Shown here piece after piece: positions 52,610-62,816 of a DNA stretch of 64,000 bases. The position numbers and the translations under genes were made by a program. How positions within the stretch are numbered: position 1 is the first letter of the stretch; the number at the start of each line of letters is the position of its first letter. Below the pieces are notes generated by a model, which made no database searches, had not been told where the DNA came from, and worked only from the letters and a program-made list of their open reading frames with translations. The DNA comes from Paramarasmius palmivorus (Eukaryota > Basidiomycota > Agaricomycetes > Agaricales > Marasmiaceae), in NCBI GenBank assembly GCA_037176845.1, contig JAYKXP010000007.1, forward strand, positions 496,001 through 560,000, in the 5' to 3' direction.

Positions 52610-53152
52610 TGGCAGTAGCAGACATCGTGCACCGTGTGTACTCAAGTATCACAATAGTATGGACAATATCTACTTACCGCCATCAAAGGAGAGGTTCGCC
52701 GTGAGCATTACAATTACAATCGCGGCAAAAAAAAGAGAATAGAAACGCCATATAAGAAAAAAGTTCACAACGCGCCAGAATCTATTCTTCCCAAGATTTT
52801 GATTGAAATTTCCTCTAACAGAGCTCCTTTGTTCCGGGAAGTACAATTTTTGGGATAGAAAAATCTTTTTTTTTTTTTTTTTTACTTTTACGCTGATGTG
52901 AAAAATTTCCAAATAAGAGGTTTCTTATATTTTTGCCGCGACTGTACCTGGAGGAGCACCAGGTCCGTAGTCCGTGCTTGTGTCGTGCAAAAGTCTGACT
53001 GAGGAAATTACTGTACTGATCGAGAAATTGAGTCAGACACATCACAATCCACTTATAGCGATTTATGGGCACATCTATGGTTTACAGTCACGATATAAGT
53101 ATCTTATGGAATAGAATTCCCTGGAGGCAATGCTCGAGCACTCAATCTTTAC
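52610..53152. other. Intergenic region, AT-rich, with poly-T tract
   Basis: About 540 bases between convergent genes. AT-rich and low in complexity around 52725-52935, including an uninterrupted T run at 52866-52883. No gene seen. Confidence 0.6.
52866..52883. repeat. Poly-T tract (18 T)
   Basis: Eighteen consecutive T on the plus strand, in the intergenic region between convergent genes. It could be a 3'-end or nucleosome-depleting element, or the A-tail of an old minus-strand retroposon insertion. No other retroposon hallmark is visible. Confidence 0.85.
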
Positions 53153-54933
53153 TCACAACTGGTTGAGAAGCTCTCTGGCGCGTTCCCAATCATCGTCGCA
53201 ACCGCCTTGGCCTAACCATGCGAAAGCGTCGCCAACGGCTTGACCCACAGGTTTCAATTCCACCGCCCGAGCGGTAGGTTCCAATGGATAGTCAGGGTGA
53301 ATAAAGTCATAGAGAAGACCTATGATGTTTATGAACAAGTCGCACGGAGAAAAAACGGATCAGTGCACGTACCATTGTTCCAAGAACGTTCGGACGCCTT
53401 GTGGGCAAGCGGGAGACGCACTTTTTCATAAATGGATAGAACTTGTTCGATGTTACCGAGCGTCGTTTTCTCGTTGGCCAGAAGACGTCCAAGGATATGA
53501 GCATCCTGCAAGATTGCGAGCGAGTCAATCAACGATACATAGCCTCCAGAAATCAATGTACTAACCTCAATTGCCTGCCCACCTCCTATGCCTTGATGAG
53601 GTGTCATTGCATGTGCCTAAATTCGAGTGAGGGGTTGACTTGAATTTGCTTGTTGAAAAAAACTCACTGCATCTCCTACTAGGGCCACCTTTCCTGAGAC
53701 CGAGTGAGGAGCATTGTCTACGACGTGGATAGCCCACCGGCTTGGTTTATTGATCAGCTGTAAGCGCGATCAGCAGCAGTAGACTGTTAATAACTGACAA
53801 CCTTAACCTCGACGAGGTGAACAAGGTCGGGTTCCCAACCCTTGTAGCGCTGAACAACCTCTTCAACTGGGACATCGGCAACCCAAGGACCTTCAAATCG
53901 CTTTCCATACCCTTCCTGCTCGGTATAAAAGCAGACGAGGTTTACTATATCTCCGAAAGGATGAGATACGACGTGCTGCAACGGAATAAGCGGCGGTGGC
54001 TACTTGTGAAGTGAAATACCCCACCTTGCTTTTGCCGCACCAAATTTTGGCGTTCGATAGGGCTTGATGATCTGGATAGGCTTTACTAAGCTCAGCTTTA
54101 GCCACCAATCCTCTATAGGCCAATGTTCCGCTTTGCATGTTTTGAATAAGCATTGGAGTATTCATGAAACAGCATACACACCTCCATTTAGGCTCACAAA
54201 ACTCTTCGTAACGCTTGGTCGGGTCTACTTTGGCGAAATTTTGATACATAGTGGCTCTCGTGTCTGAATGTACACCATCACAGCCGACGAGAATGTCGGC
54301 CGTGGCAGATGAACCATCTTTGAACTTGACTGTTACAGTGCCGGCCGAATCCTGTTCATAACTTTGTACGTGTTTTGAGGTGTGAATGGTGCACCTGTCA
54401 GTCAACCGGGTTTGGAGAAGGTCAAGGAGCGTTGGCCGAGGGAGCGTCAATGGCCCGTCTTTGAAAGACAATGGATGAGCATCGACATATTCTAAGGTGA
54501 GCCTGTATACATACAGGGCATCATGTGGTTATGAAAATCAAAGCCATCTGTTGGCTGATCTGCTTTTCGAAAGATTGGCCCGCGTACTAGAGCTAAGGTT
54601 AGTAACGTTTCATCAGACATGACAGTATGCGCACTTTCACCGTCCTTTGGTAAAGGTAGATTGCGTTTGCGGACCTCTTCTTCAAGACCGATATCCTGCA
54701 AGGTTTGCCAGGTACGTTTCCATATAGCGATACCGGCTCCTATGATAGATATCTCATTCTTGGTCTCGTAGACATCGACAGCAATATCTTTGGAATGATG
54801 GCATATGAAAGCAGCTAAGGCAAGACCACCAATACCGCCACCGCTACCGTGGACGTGGTCAGAACGGAACACCGATCAAAGGATAACATTGACCAACACA
54901 CCTGATTGCGACTCTGAACTTTGTTTCGGACAT
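53153..54933 (-). CDS. FAD-dependent monooxygenase (salicylate-hydroxylase-like)
   Basis: Group A flavoprotein hydroxylase that would use NAD(P)H and oxygen to hydroxylate or epoxidise a small molecule. Start ATG 54931-54933: MSETKFRVAI joined across an intron (about 54843-54896) to SGGGIGGLALAAFICHHSKD, the FAD-binding GxGxxG. VDVYETKNEISIIGAGIAIW follows. The second motif is ADILVGCDGVHSDTR (DG motif). The third is KVALVGDAAHAMTPHQGIGG followed by GQAIEDAHILGRLLA (GD motif, FAD ribityl site). The end reads ...CDDDWERARELLNQL at 53153. No membrane anchor is seen. The neighbours are a P450, an MFS transporter and a sesquiterpene synthase, so tailoring of a terpenoid is plausible. The exact substrate cannot be read from sequence. 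Confidence 0.9.
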
Positions 54934-55280
54934 TTGAACTTGCTATGAAATGGGTTGGTTACGATGACATCCAGCTGTCCATTGTGAGTATAAAAGAGAT
55001 GGATTAAGCTGTAAAAAGACCATCTTCTGCCGAGGCAAAATCATGGCAAGAATGGAACTCCGCTGTAACTCGCGGGAGAAGACGATGGAGTGGGTTGATG
55101 AACGCCCAGGGCCATTAGTCACACGTACATAGCACTGCCTTGACTCGGCTCGCTCAACTTCTGCCCATTTGCACCGCGCAAACCAGCTTGCAGTACCTTT
55201 CACTCCTCTATGTGGCAAAAACATGCGAGTGTTTCATAAATACTTCACTTTGCGATGTGACTCCTCACGATCATCACACA

Positions 55281-57353
55281 ATGTTCGCAGTATCAAGTCT
55301 CACGACCGCAGTCATCGTCTTCTTCGTTCTAACAGTAGTATGGCAGAACGACCGCCGTAGTCTGCCACCTGGTCCAAAACCTTTTCCAGTCTTAGGCAAT
55401 ATTCGTGACTTCAAGCTGAAAGAATTCTGGCTCACAGTAACGGAGTGGGCTAGACGATATGGTTGTTATTCTATTCGCACGTCGCCTTTCAGAACGGAAC
55501 TCACTATTACTTACAGGCGATGTATGCTACTTACGTGTGCTTAATTGGAGTGTGGTCTTTGTGAGCAGCGCCGATGCTGCCGTCGAACTTTTAGAAAAAC
55601 GGGGCGCGATTTATTCGGACCGTCCCACTCTTCAGATGTCCGGCGAGTTGTGAGTGGTGTGGACATTCGCCTTTTCTGACTACTGACCTGACTTCTAGAT
55701 GTGGGGTTGAAAAATTGGTCAATTTAAAACTTTTAGGTCAATGAATCAATCATGACTTGTCTTCCAGGTCCCCTTGTCCAAATACAACGAAACCTTCAAG
55801 CGTCAGCGGCGCTATATACAGCAGACTCTGGGGCCGAGAGTCATACCTACCTACCACGATATGATACAACGGGAATCCGCTTCGCTTCTCCTGGCTCTGG
55901 TCGACTCTCCTTCTCAATACCAGGCCCAAATTCGTAAATACGCTGGCGGACTTACTTTATCTGTCGTATACGGATACCAGGCTGATCGCATTGATGATCC
56001 ATTTCTTCGTATAGCTGAGGATTGTCTAGCAATTTTGGCGAACGAAATAGCCTCGGGAAGTGGCATTTGGCCCGTCGACATCTTTCCTTTCTTGCGATAT
56101 TTCCCGGAATGGCTCCCAGGACTCGCTTTCAAGAAAAAAGCTGCCAAATGGAAAGTCAAGATGATTGATTTCGTAGACAGACCTTTCTTGCATGCTAAGG
56201 CCAGCCTGGTAAGAGCGGATTCCGATCATGTCAATGCCAACTTCTCATTTTTCTGCCAATTATAGAATAATGGGACTATCCTGAACTCATTCTGCTCTAA
56301 ATTACTCAGTAGAGAAGATTTAGACGAAAAGATGGAAGATGAAATCAAGTACAGCGCTAATTCAATGTTCGCTGCTAGCGCGGATACGGTATGTCTCGTG
56401 AATATATGTTTAGGACGTCGAGTACTGATTCTTGTTAGACTGTCACCTCCATCTCGCAATTTATTCTCGCTATGTTGATGTATCCCGAAGTAATGGAAAG
56501 GGCACAAGATGAACTCGACAGTGTTGTCGGCCAAGATAGATTACCAGACTTCGACGATCGACACAACCTCCCATACGGTGAGAATTTAGCAGATATCGCA
56601 GGTCTCTTTTTCTCATTTTACTCTAGTGGAAGCTGTCATGTCTGAGGTTTGGCGATGGGGCACACCCGTTCCTTTGAGTACGTCATTACGTTGTTATGGC
56701 TTTCCGAGTGCTGACTCTGTCAGACCTTCCACACTACCTCGTTCAAGATGACTACTATCGCGGCATGTTCATCCCCAAGAATTGCATTGTAAGTCGACAG
56801 ATGTTCTGGCACCTTTGCGCCTTATTGAACGTCCCTCTAGGTTGTGGTCAACATTTGGTAATTTCTGATCTTTCTGACATACCGCTTGACCTTGACAGAT
56901 TCATAGGGCAATATTACATGACGAGAACACGTTCCCTCGCCCAGACGTCTTTGATCCGGAGCGGTACGGTTCGGCCGTCAGTTCTGAGCTCAAAGCAAAG
57001 CGAGATCCCCGACAGTACATCTTTGGATTCGGTCGCAGGTTAGCTTTCCTTGTTCCTCTTGTACAAATATATGTCTTATCCCAGATACATTACCTAGACG
57101 ATGTCCTGGAGCCGACCTTGTGGAGTCCTCCATTTGGTTGTTGATCGCCTCAATGCTCGCTACCTTGGATATCAAGAAAGCCACAGATTCTGCGGGTAAC
57201 GTGATTGAACCAGAGGTTCAGTACAATAATTCCACTTTTCGGTAAGACCTTTTCTGTTTGCCCCGAGAAAAAGAAGCCAAAATCAGGTCAACAGGGTTCC
57301 CGATGGGCTTCGATGTGACATCCGACCACGATCCCCTAAAGCACTCAGACTGA
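55281..57353 (+). CDS. Cytochrome P450 (OrdA/CYP64-like group)
   Basis: ER-anchored haem monooxygenase. Start ATG 55281: MFAVSSLTTAVIVFFVLTVV gives a single membrane anchor, followed by the hinge LPPGPKPFPVLGNIRDF. The exons continue GDVCYLRVLNWSVVFVSSAD, LEKRGAIYSDRP, and (across two introns) CGVEKLVPLSKYNETFKRQR with RYIQQTLGPRV. The I-helix region is SANSMFAASADTTVTSISQF; Ala-Ser-Ala replaces the usual Ala-Gly before Asp-Thr-Thr. ExxR is EVWR, with the PERF-like FDPERYG. The haem loop is FGFGRRRCPGADL, interrupted by an intron after Arg-Arg. The stop is at 57351-57353. It is divergent from the FAD monooxygenase and upstream of the MFS gene on the same strand. Family resemblance is to the O-methylsterigmatocystin-oxidoreductase-like group expanded in basidiomycetes; substrate unknown. 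Confidence 0.92.
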
Positions 57354-57804
57354 TCGCTCACCCGGTCGATTGAAGCTCAAGTTGTATTTGTTATTCCAAT
57401 CAGATATTCTTTGTCGATAAGTTATAGCGCTCGACTATTTTTGTCTTGCATTCCAGAAAGCGGTTTCAATAGCCTTTGATGAAGTTGGACAGCCTGAGAA
57501 TTAGATTCGCCGAACATGGACCCACACAACATGTTCTAGTACTTGCACGGCCACACACATCTCGGGAAAGAAGCGGCGATAGCTCCCTTATGCTGTTGTG
57601 AATTCTGGAATGGAGGCAAACCGGTTCAAGTTCTTCACAAATCCAAAAATAAGGCGCTGCGCGACCGCAGGCTAGCTTCGAGGCATCAGCATCAATATCA
57701 ATGCTGTAAGTCAAGGTTCAGACTCGAATTGTTTATTGACCGGTCTCTCACGATCTCAGAAGAAAGGGTGAAAACCGAAGACTCGCCTCCTGCCTTCTAC
57801 CCTC
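57354..57804. other. Intergenic region between P450 and MFS genes
   Basis: About 450 bases, both flanking genes on the plus strand; P450 3' UTR and MFS promoter. The frames at 57466-57714 (minus) and 57543-57812 (plus) overlap one another and look like chance. Confidence 0.55.
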
Positions 57805-59835
57805 ATGTCTGAACACTCAGCTTCCGTTCATTCCTCGGTCGTACAGGACACCATGCCCCCACTTAAGCACGAGGTACCCGCTGAGACGACAACACCTCCG
57901 AGCAAACTGACGCTCCCAGATGGTGGACTCCAAGCGTGGGCAACTGGTGTGTCTGACACTGATTACTTCGACATACGGACGTTGACTTATTTCGTCAAGT
58001 TCTGGGCTCTTTCTTAATTCAAGTTTGTAACTTTGGGTACGTTCAGATTCTATGCTTATGCGCCAAGCATTCAAGGGCGAAAAATGCTGACATACTTCCA
58101 GGTATACTTCATCGTTCGGCGTATATCAAGGTGGGTATTGCGATGACATGAAGCTGTCAACTTGAGTCAGACCTTTTCGTCGCTAGATTTCTACGTCCGC
58201 GAATATATCACAAACTCGTCTCCTTCAGCTATCTCGTGAGCTTCCTTGCACTCTTTTGCGTTGCAGAAACTTACGACGACCGAGATATTAGATGGATTGG
58301 TAGTTTAAACGCATTTTTATTGATATCTGGGGGAGTCGTTGCTGGACGCTTGTATGATCGGGGCTACTTGTATGTCCGTGTTCAATATTATGTGATATCT
58401 TCACTGACTTTTTTGTTTTCCAGTTATCCGCTCTTGTACGGTGGATCACTACTCACCGTCTTCTCGTTGTTCATGTTGTCGCTCGCCAAACCGAACCACT
58501 ACTATCAGGTATTCATGACGCTAGTATACATTCATCGCGCTCAACTGGTGCTTTAAGGTTTTCCTTAGTCAAGGTGTCGGCGCCGGCCTTGGTGGGGGAT
58601 TGACATACGTTCCTAGTGTTGCCATCACATCTCAATACTTCTCGAAAAGGAGAGCTCTAGCTATGACCATCATCGCTTCGGGAGCATCAATTGGCGCAAT
58701 AATCCATCCACTGATGCTCAACAACACTCTCGGAAAACTGGGTTTTGGCAATTCGGTTCGAGCCAGCGCTGGTCTTGTTGCAGGCCTCCTACTCGTGTCG
58801 TGCTGTGTAATGAGGACAAGAGTTGCAGGTACTCAACAACAGGCAACCGGCTCTGCCACTGTCTTACTGAAGTCAATTGCAACCGATTGGGCATATGTTG
58901 CTGCGACTCTTGGGTACATGGCTTCATCCCCCTGCTCAACCGTGTGCTGATCAATTTATAGTCTTATGATATTCTCTATCGGTTTCTACTTTCCACAATT
59001 TTACTTGCAACTCGACGCCTCAACACATAACTTGAACGAGACCTTTTCTTTCTATTCGGTGTGTTCCATTTCTCCCTATATCCATAACTGTGCTCATTGT
59101 TCCTTAGCTTGTCATCCTCAATTTCTCTAGTGCCCTTGGTCGTGTTATCCCAGGGTTCTTCGCTAATCAGCTCGGCGTAGGGAACATGATAACTGCCGCA
59201 ACTGCATTCAGCTCTGCCGTCATCTTCGGAATGATTGGATTGAGCACTGTCGCAAGCGTGGTGTTAATAGCGATCTTTTATGGATTTTTTGCGGGTACTT
59301 GTATGTGATCATTACTCTTCGGCTTAGGATAACTATTTAATGGCCACATAGTCGTGGCGTTGATGGGACCATTGATGGTTTTGCTTAGCAAGGATCTGTC
59401 TGAGATTGGGTAAGAGTCAGCCCTTGTATACCAATGCCTATTCTCACTTATATCATTCACCTCTCAGCATTCGAATGGGTGTTGCATTTTTTTTCTCTGG
59501 TAAGGTTAACCACCCTTTCGGTGTCTATTCAGTCACGCTCATGTTTCTGTAGGTATCGGTGGTCTCATAGGTACGTTTCGGTCATCGATCACACCGGGCT
59601 TCAAGTCTAACCACATTTCGTAGGTACACCAATTGGCGGAGCACTGCTCACTGAAAATTTCATTTGGTGGAGGCCGGCGGTATTCAGTGGGGTAAGCATT
59701 TGTTTGCGATCTGAATTTTTTCTGAATCATTGACGTCCTTCAGATTACGAGTATCGTCGGCAGTGCGTGCTTTGGGATCATGCTAATCATTTTGCATCGA
59801 AGGAAAGTCGAAAGAGCTCAGCCTGCTTCAGCCTA
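57805..59835 (+). CDS. MFS transporter, monocarboxylate-transporter-like
   Basis: Twelve-helix plasma-membrane transporter of the fungal MCT/MCH branch. Start ATG 57805: MSEHSASVHSSVVQDT, a hydrophilic head, then the family marker LPDGGLQAWATV. Small exons continue LGSFLIQVCNFG, the region before AISWIGSLNAFLLISGGVVA, GRLYDRGY, PLLYGGSLLTVFSLFMLSLA, FLSQGVGAGLGGGLTYVPSV, SQYFSKRRALAMTIIASGAS and IGAIIHPLMLN. The second half has LMIFSIGFYFPQFYLQLDA, FSSALGRVIPGFFANQLGVG, GMIGLSTVASVVLIAIFYGF, FVALMGPLMVLLSKDLSEIG, GVAFFFSGIGGLIGTPIGGA and ITSIVGSACFGIMLIILHRR. The stop is at 59833-59835. The DGGLQAW, YFSKRRALA and GTPIGGALL blocks are diagnostic. Within the cluster it would be the exporter, or an uptake system; direction of transport is not evident. 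Confidence 0.92.
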
Positions 59836-60262
59836 AAACATTTCGATGAGTTTATATTCGATACATGTTGAATTATTTTTTGACGGAACTATGGACTTAA
59901 TTTGACATCGTTGGTGTCTGGCAGTGTTCCAATCTGAATATTCAGGGAATATAAGCCTTTGATTCTCAGAGCCGATCAATGTGAAGATATTTATGATCCA
60001 ACAACGATGCCGGTTCCAGTTTTTGTTGGGCAAAAATCGTCCTAAGCCGTCACAATTAAACCACTGTCCTACCCTCGACGTTTGACTTTCCTTGTCCTCA
60101 CGCGGGTAGGTATTCCTTTCATTATGAATGTCATTGATCAATGGTCCACCTCACTTGGTAGTGCAATTAGCTTCAGCATATGGACACATTCAATTAAATA
60201 CACAAAGATACCAAAGAACTCAGAGATGACAACGTTAAGAGTATAAGGAAACAATCATCATG
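59836..60262. other. Convergent 3' intergenic region
   Basis: About 430 AT-rich bases between the ends of the MFS gene (plus) and the terpene synthase gene (minus). A minus-strand frame at 59833-60141 has no family resemblance. No other feature seen. Confidence 0.55.
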
Positions 60263-61884
60263 CTACTGGGCACCGTAGTTCCGGGGGAACAACTCAATGA
60301 CAACCATATCCTTTCCGAGGGGGTTTGTATTACGAAAGTAACCTGACAACAATGGTTAGTGTCACTTTACTCCACTAAGCAGAGATGAGGACTGACGGGG
60401 ACTGGAGTAGTACCACACCACACACCCTTGGGTAAAGTTTTCCATGGCTTCATGATACCTCCTCACTGCTGTATCTACTTTGCTGCCAAAGGAGGGAAGA
60501 CGTTTCTTGAGATCTGTGTAGTCTTGGACGCGATCACGAATCATATCTGTGAGCATATCCACAGCACCCTGGAGATCTAGGTCATAAGCGTGCTGTAGAA
60601 CGCAAACCAGGTTCTGATAGTCCCCGTCTGCCTGCTCTTTCTGTAACAGATGCAATATGTGATCTTAGTAACCCAATCTACTTAGGAAAGAGCTCCGTAC
60701 ATTGAACGAGCAAAGATCCTGCACATAATAAATATCAGCTAGGATGAATTATGTTTTCAAAATTGGGGGGTCGTACATTTGGCCAGGTCATGATATCCGC
60801 CATTGCGTGAGACATTCCAATGAAGATGGGATCCTGAAAGACATAGTCCGGAAGTTCGATGTCCAGCGAATATTCCACCATGGCTAGAAAGGTTGACAGC
60901 AAATGGGTCAGTTTTGTGTTATGGAGAACAAATACAATGATACCTTCGACAAGAGCCGCGCCAATCGTACACCTGCGCATCAGGATGAACTCTTCGACCG
61001 GAGGCATGCGGTCTACATTTCGATTAGCGGCCTGCTGAACTTGGGATTCGCTCCAGTCTAAGAATGCTTGGATGAATCTTGAATCGGATAGTAAGCAAAA
61101 TTTCCACATGCTACGAGATAGGGAAACATGCCTATTGACTGTTCCGGCAGATGCTGTGGAACGAATTCGACGTAGTAGGCTTGAAGAGTTTTAAGATTCT
61201 TTCATCATTCAGTAGAGAATACTAGGACCCTACTCCCAGAGCATAGCCGCATAAGGATAGTCAGGCTGTGGCGCATTGGCATCGTGAAGTATCATGTACG
61301 AAGCGGCGTGTCCACTCTTGACATCATCAGGCTTACACTGAAGTTCGCCTTCGTCCGAGAGGTCATCAGTCTAACAGGAAAGAGCAACATTGGCTATGTG
61401 AGGCAAATCACGAGTTATAACCTTACCGAAAAGGCCCACAGGAAGAACGCCAAACAAGTCTCGAGGTGCGACAAGTCGGCATCGGGGAAGCTCAAAGCGG
61501 CAAATGTATCGAATCTGCCATACTCGAGCCACTTCTGGGCTTTAGCCTCGTCGTAGACTTTGAAGCTGCACTTAAGTGAGTAAAATGTAACAAGGGACTA
61601 TGTATTGCGGCGACCGACCTTGCAAACCATTGTACGATTGTATTTCGGGCAATGTCTTGGTTAAAGTTTTGTTTGAGCTCAAATACAGAGCCAGTGATCT
61701 CGCAGATGTTACGCAAGACGAAGGACGGAGGCAAGTCGGAGGTGGCTATCATGTTGACTGACGCAGGCGGCCGGGGGTGTTTCATAATAGGTCACGAATA
61801 GTTAATGCTTTTAAGATATTCAGATTTGCTAGGCAGAGACGAACCAATACCTCCAGATCTGTACGGGATTTGAGAAGGGAACAT
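60263..61884 (-). CDS. Class I sesquiterpene synthase
   Basis: Cyclises farnesyl diphosphate with metal ions in the cytosol. The stop is at 60263-60265 (...IELFPRNYGAQ). Exons, minus strand: MFPSQIPYRSG (ATG 61882-61884) joined by an intron to VNMIATSDLPPSFVLRNIC; a block running to DIARNTIVQWFA; SFKVYDEAKAQKWLEYGRFD; LPDADL-like SFPDADLSHLETCLAFFLW; then the metal motif TDDLSDEGELQ (DDxxDE type). PYAAMLWDLLRRIRSTASAG and VEEFILMRRCTIGAALVE follow. The second metal motif is WPNDLCSFNKEQADGD (NDxxSxxxE), split by two introns. QGCVVWYYSSPRYFRNTNPL supplies the C-terminal Arg-Tyr pair. All catalytic motifs are present and in frame, so the gene looks functional. Start alternatives are internal Met codons at 61785 and 61752, and a longer frame from 62034. 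The product is unknown. Confidence 0.92.
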
Positions 61885-62816
61885 CTGGGCAACGTTGATT
61901 GACCTATGTGTCAGTGTGTCAGTATGCGGATAAAAGGGGAGTATCGGTTCAGTGGGCGCGAACTGGTCTATTTCAGAAATGATGTACGGACGGCTTCCTT
62001 CGTTCCTTTCTAATATCGAACTACGGGAGCTCAAACATGGTGGCGCTCGGGAAACTTAAGTTCGCATATGACAATATGGTAGAAAAAAAGAACACATGCC
62101 ACTTCCATCATCACCCAATACCTCAGACACCGAGGGAACCATACGCTCCTACCCACACTTGATTGAAGTTGGATCATCGAAGGCTTGAAGCGGTGACCGT
62201 TCCTACATGATACATGATGCTTCAGTGCCTGATGAAAGTAACTCCCAAAGATAGAATTGACAGGTACCGCATATATTTCAAATACTTTGCGTCGTAAAAC
62301 TCCGTCCGTCTTCGAAATGGGAGGATTGACGAGTGTCTACAGTCTGGGGGAAAGAATCAAAGAGTCGCGACAAATGTGTCCGTATTCAGCGTTTACGTTA
62401 TGGTACATTCAACGTTCAACGTTCAACTTCAGCGCAGCGCGGGAAAAATCACGAGGTAAGTCACTCTAGATTCTATTACTAATAACAGAACAAAGGCATC
62501 TTTCTACTGCCTAGTATCTACCTCGCAAGATCAGAATCAAGGGCAACATCATCTTCATCCAGAATCAAGTATTCACCACTAGTATCGTGCCTTCCCACAG
62601 CGATGTCAGGCCTGCGAGGGACTTACTCTATGGGGAGAGTTTACTTTGAGTTCCCCGCTTATACTTCCGTCGAACTAGCTCATCCGGCGCGTCCGAGATC
62701 ATGATGCATACGCCTGATATTCTGCAATCAATGGTGATGTGGCCATCATAACCATATGGTGCCTTTTTGCGTCTGATATATCTTCCTCGCAAAAATTTCC
62801 CGAGTCTTCAAGCACC
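61885..62816. other. Intergenic region between terpene synthase and 7-TM paralogue B
   Basis: About 930 bases between divergent genes, holding both promoters. It includes a possible longer terpene-synthase 5' frame (to 62034) and a chance-looking plus-strand frame (62257-62469). No repeat or RNA gene seen. Confidence 0.5.

Noticed and set aside
52866..52883. Poly-T tract as the tail of a minus-strand retroposon
   Set aside because: No target-site duplication, reverse-transcriptase fragment or SINE promoter boxes are visible around it.
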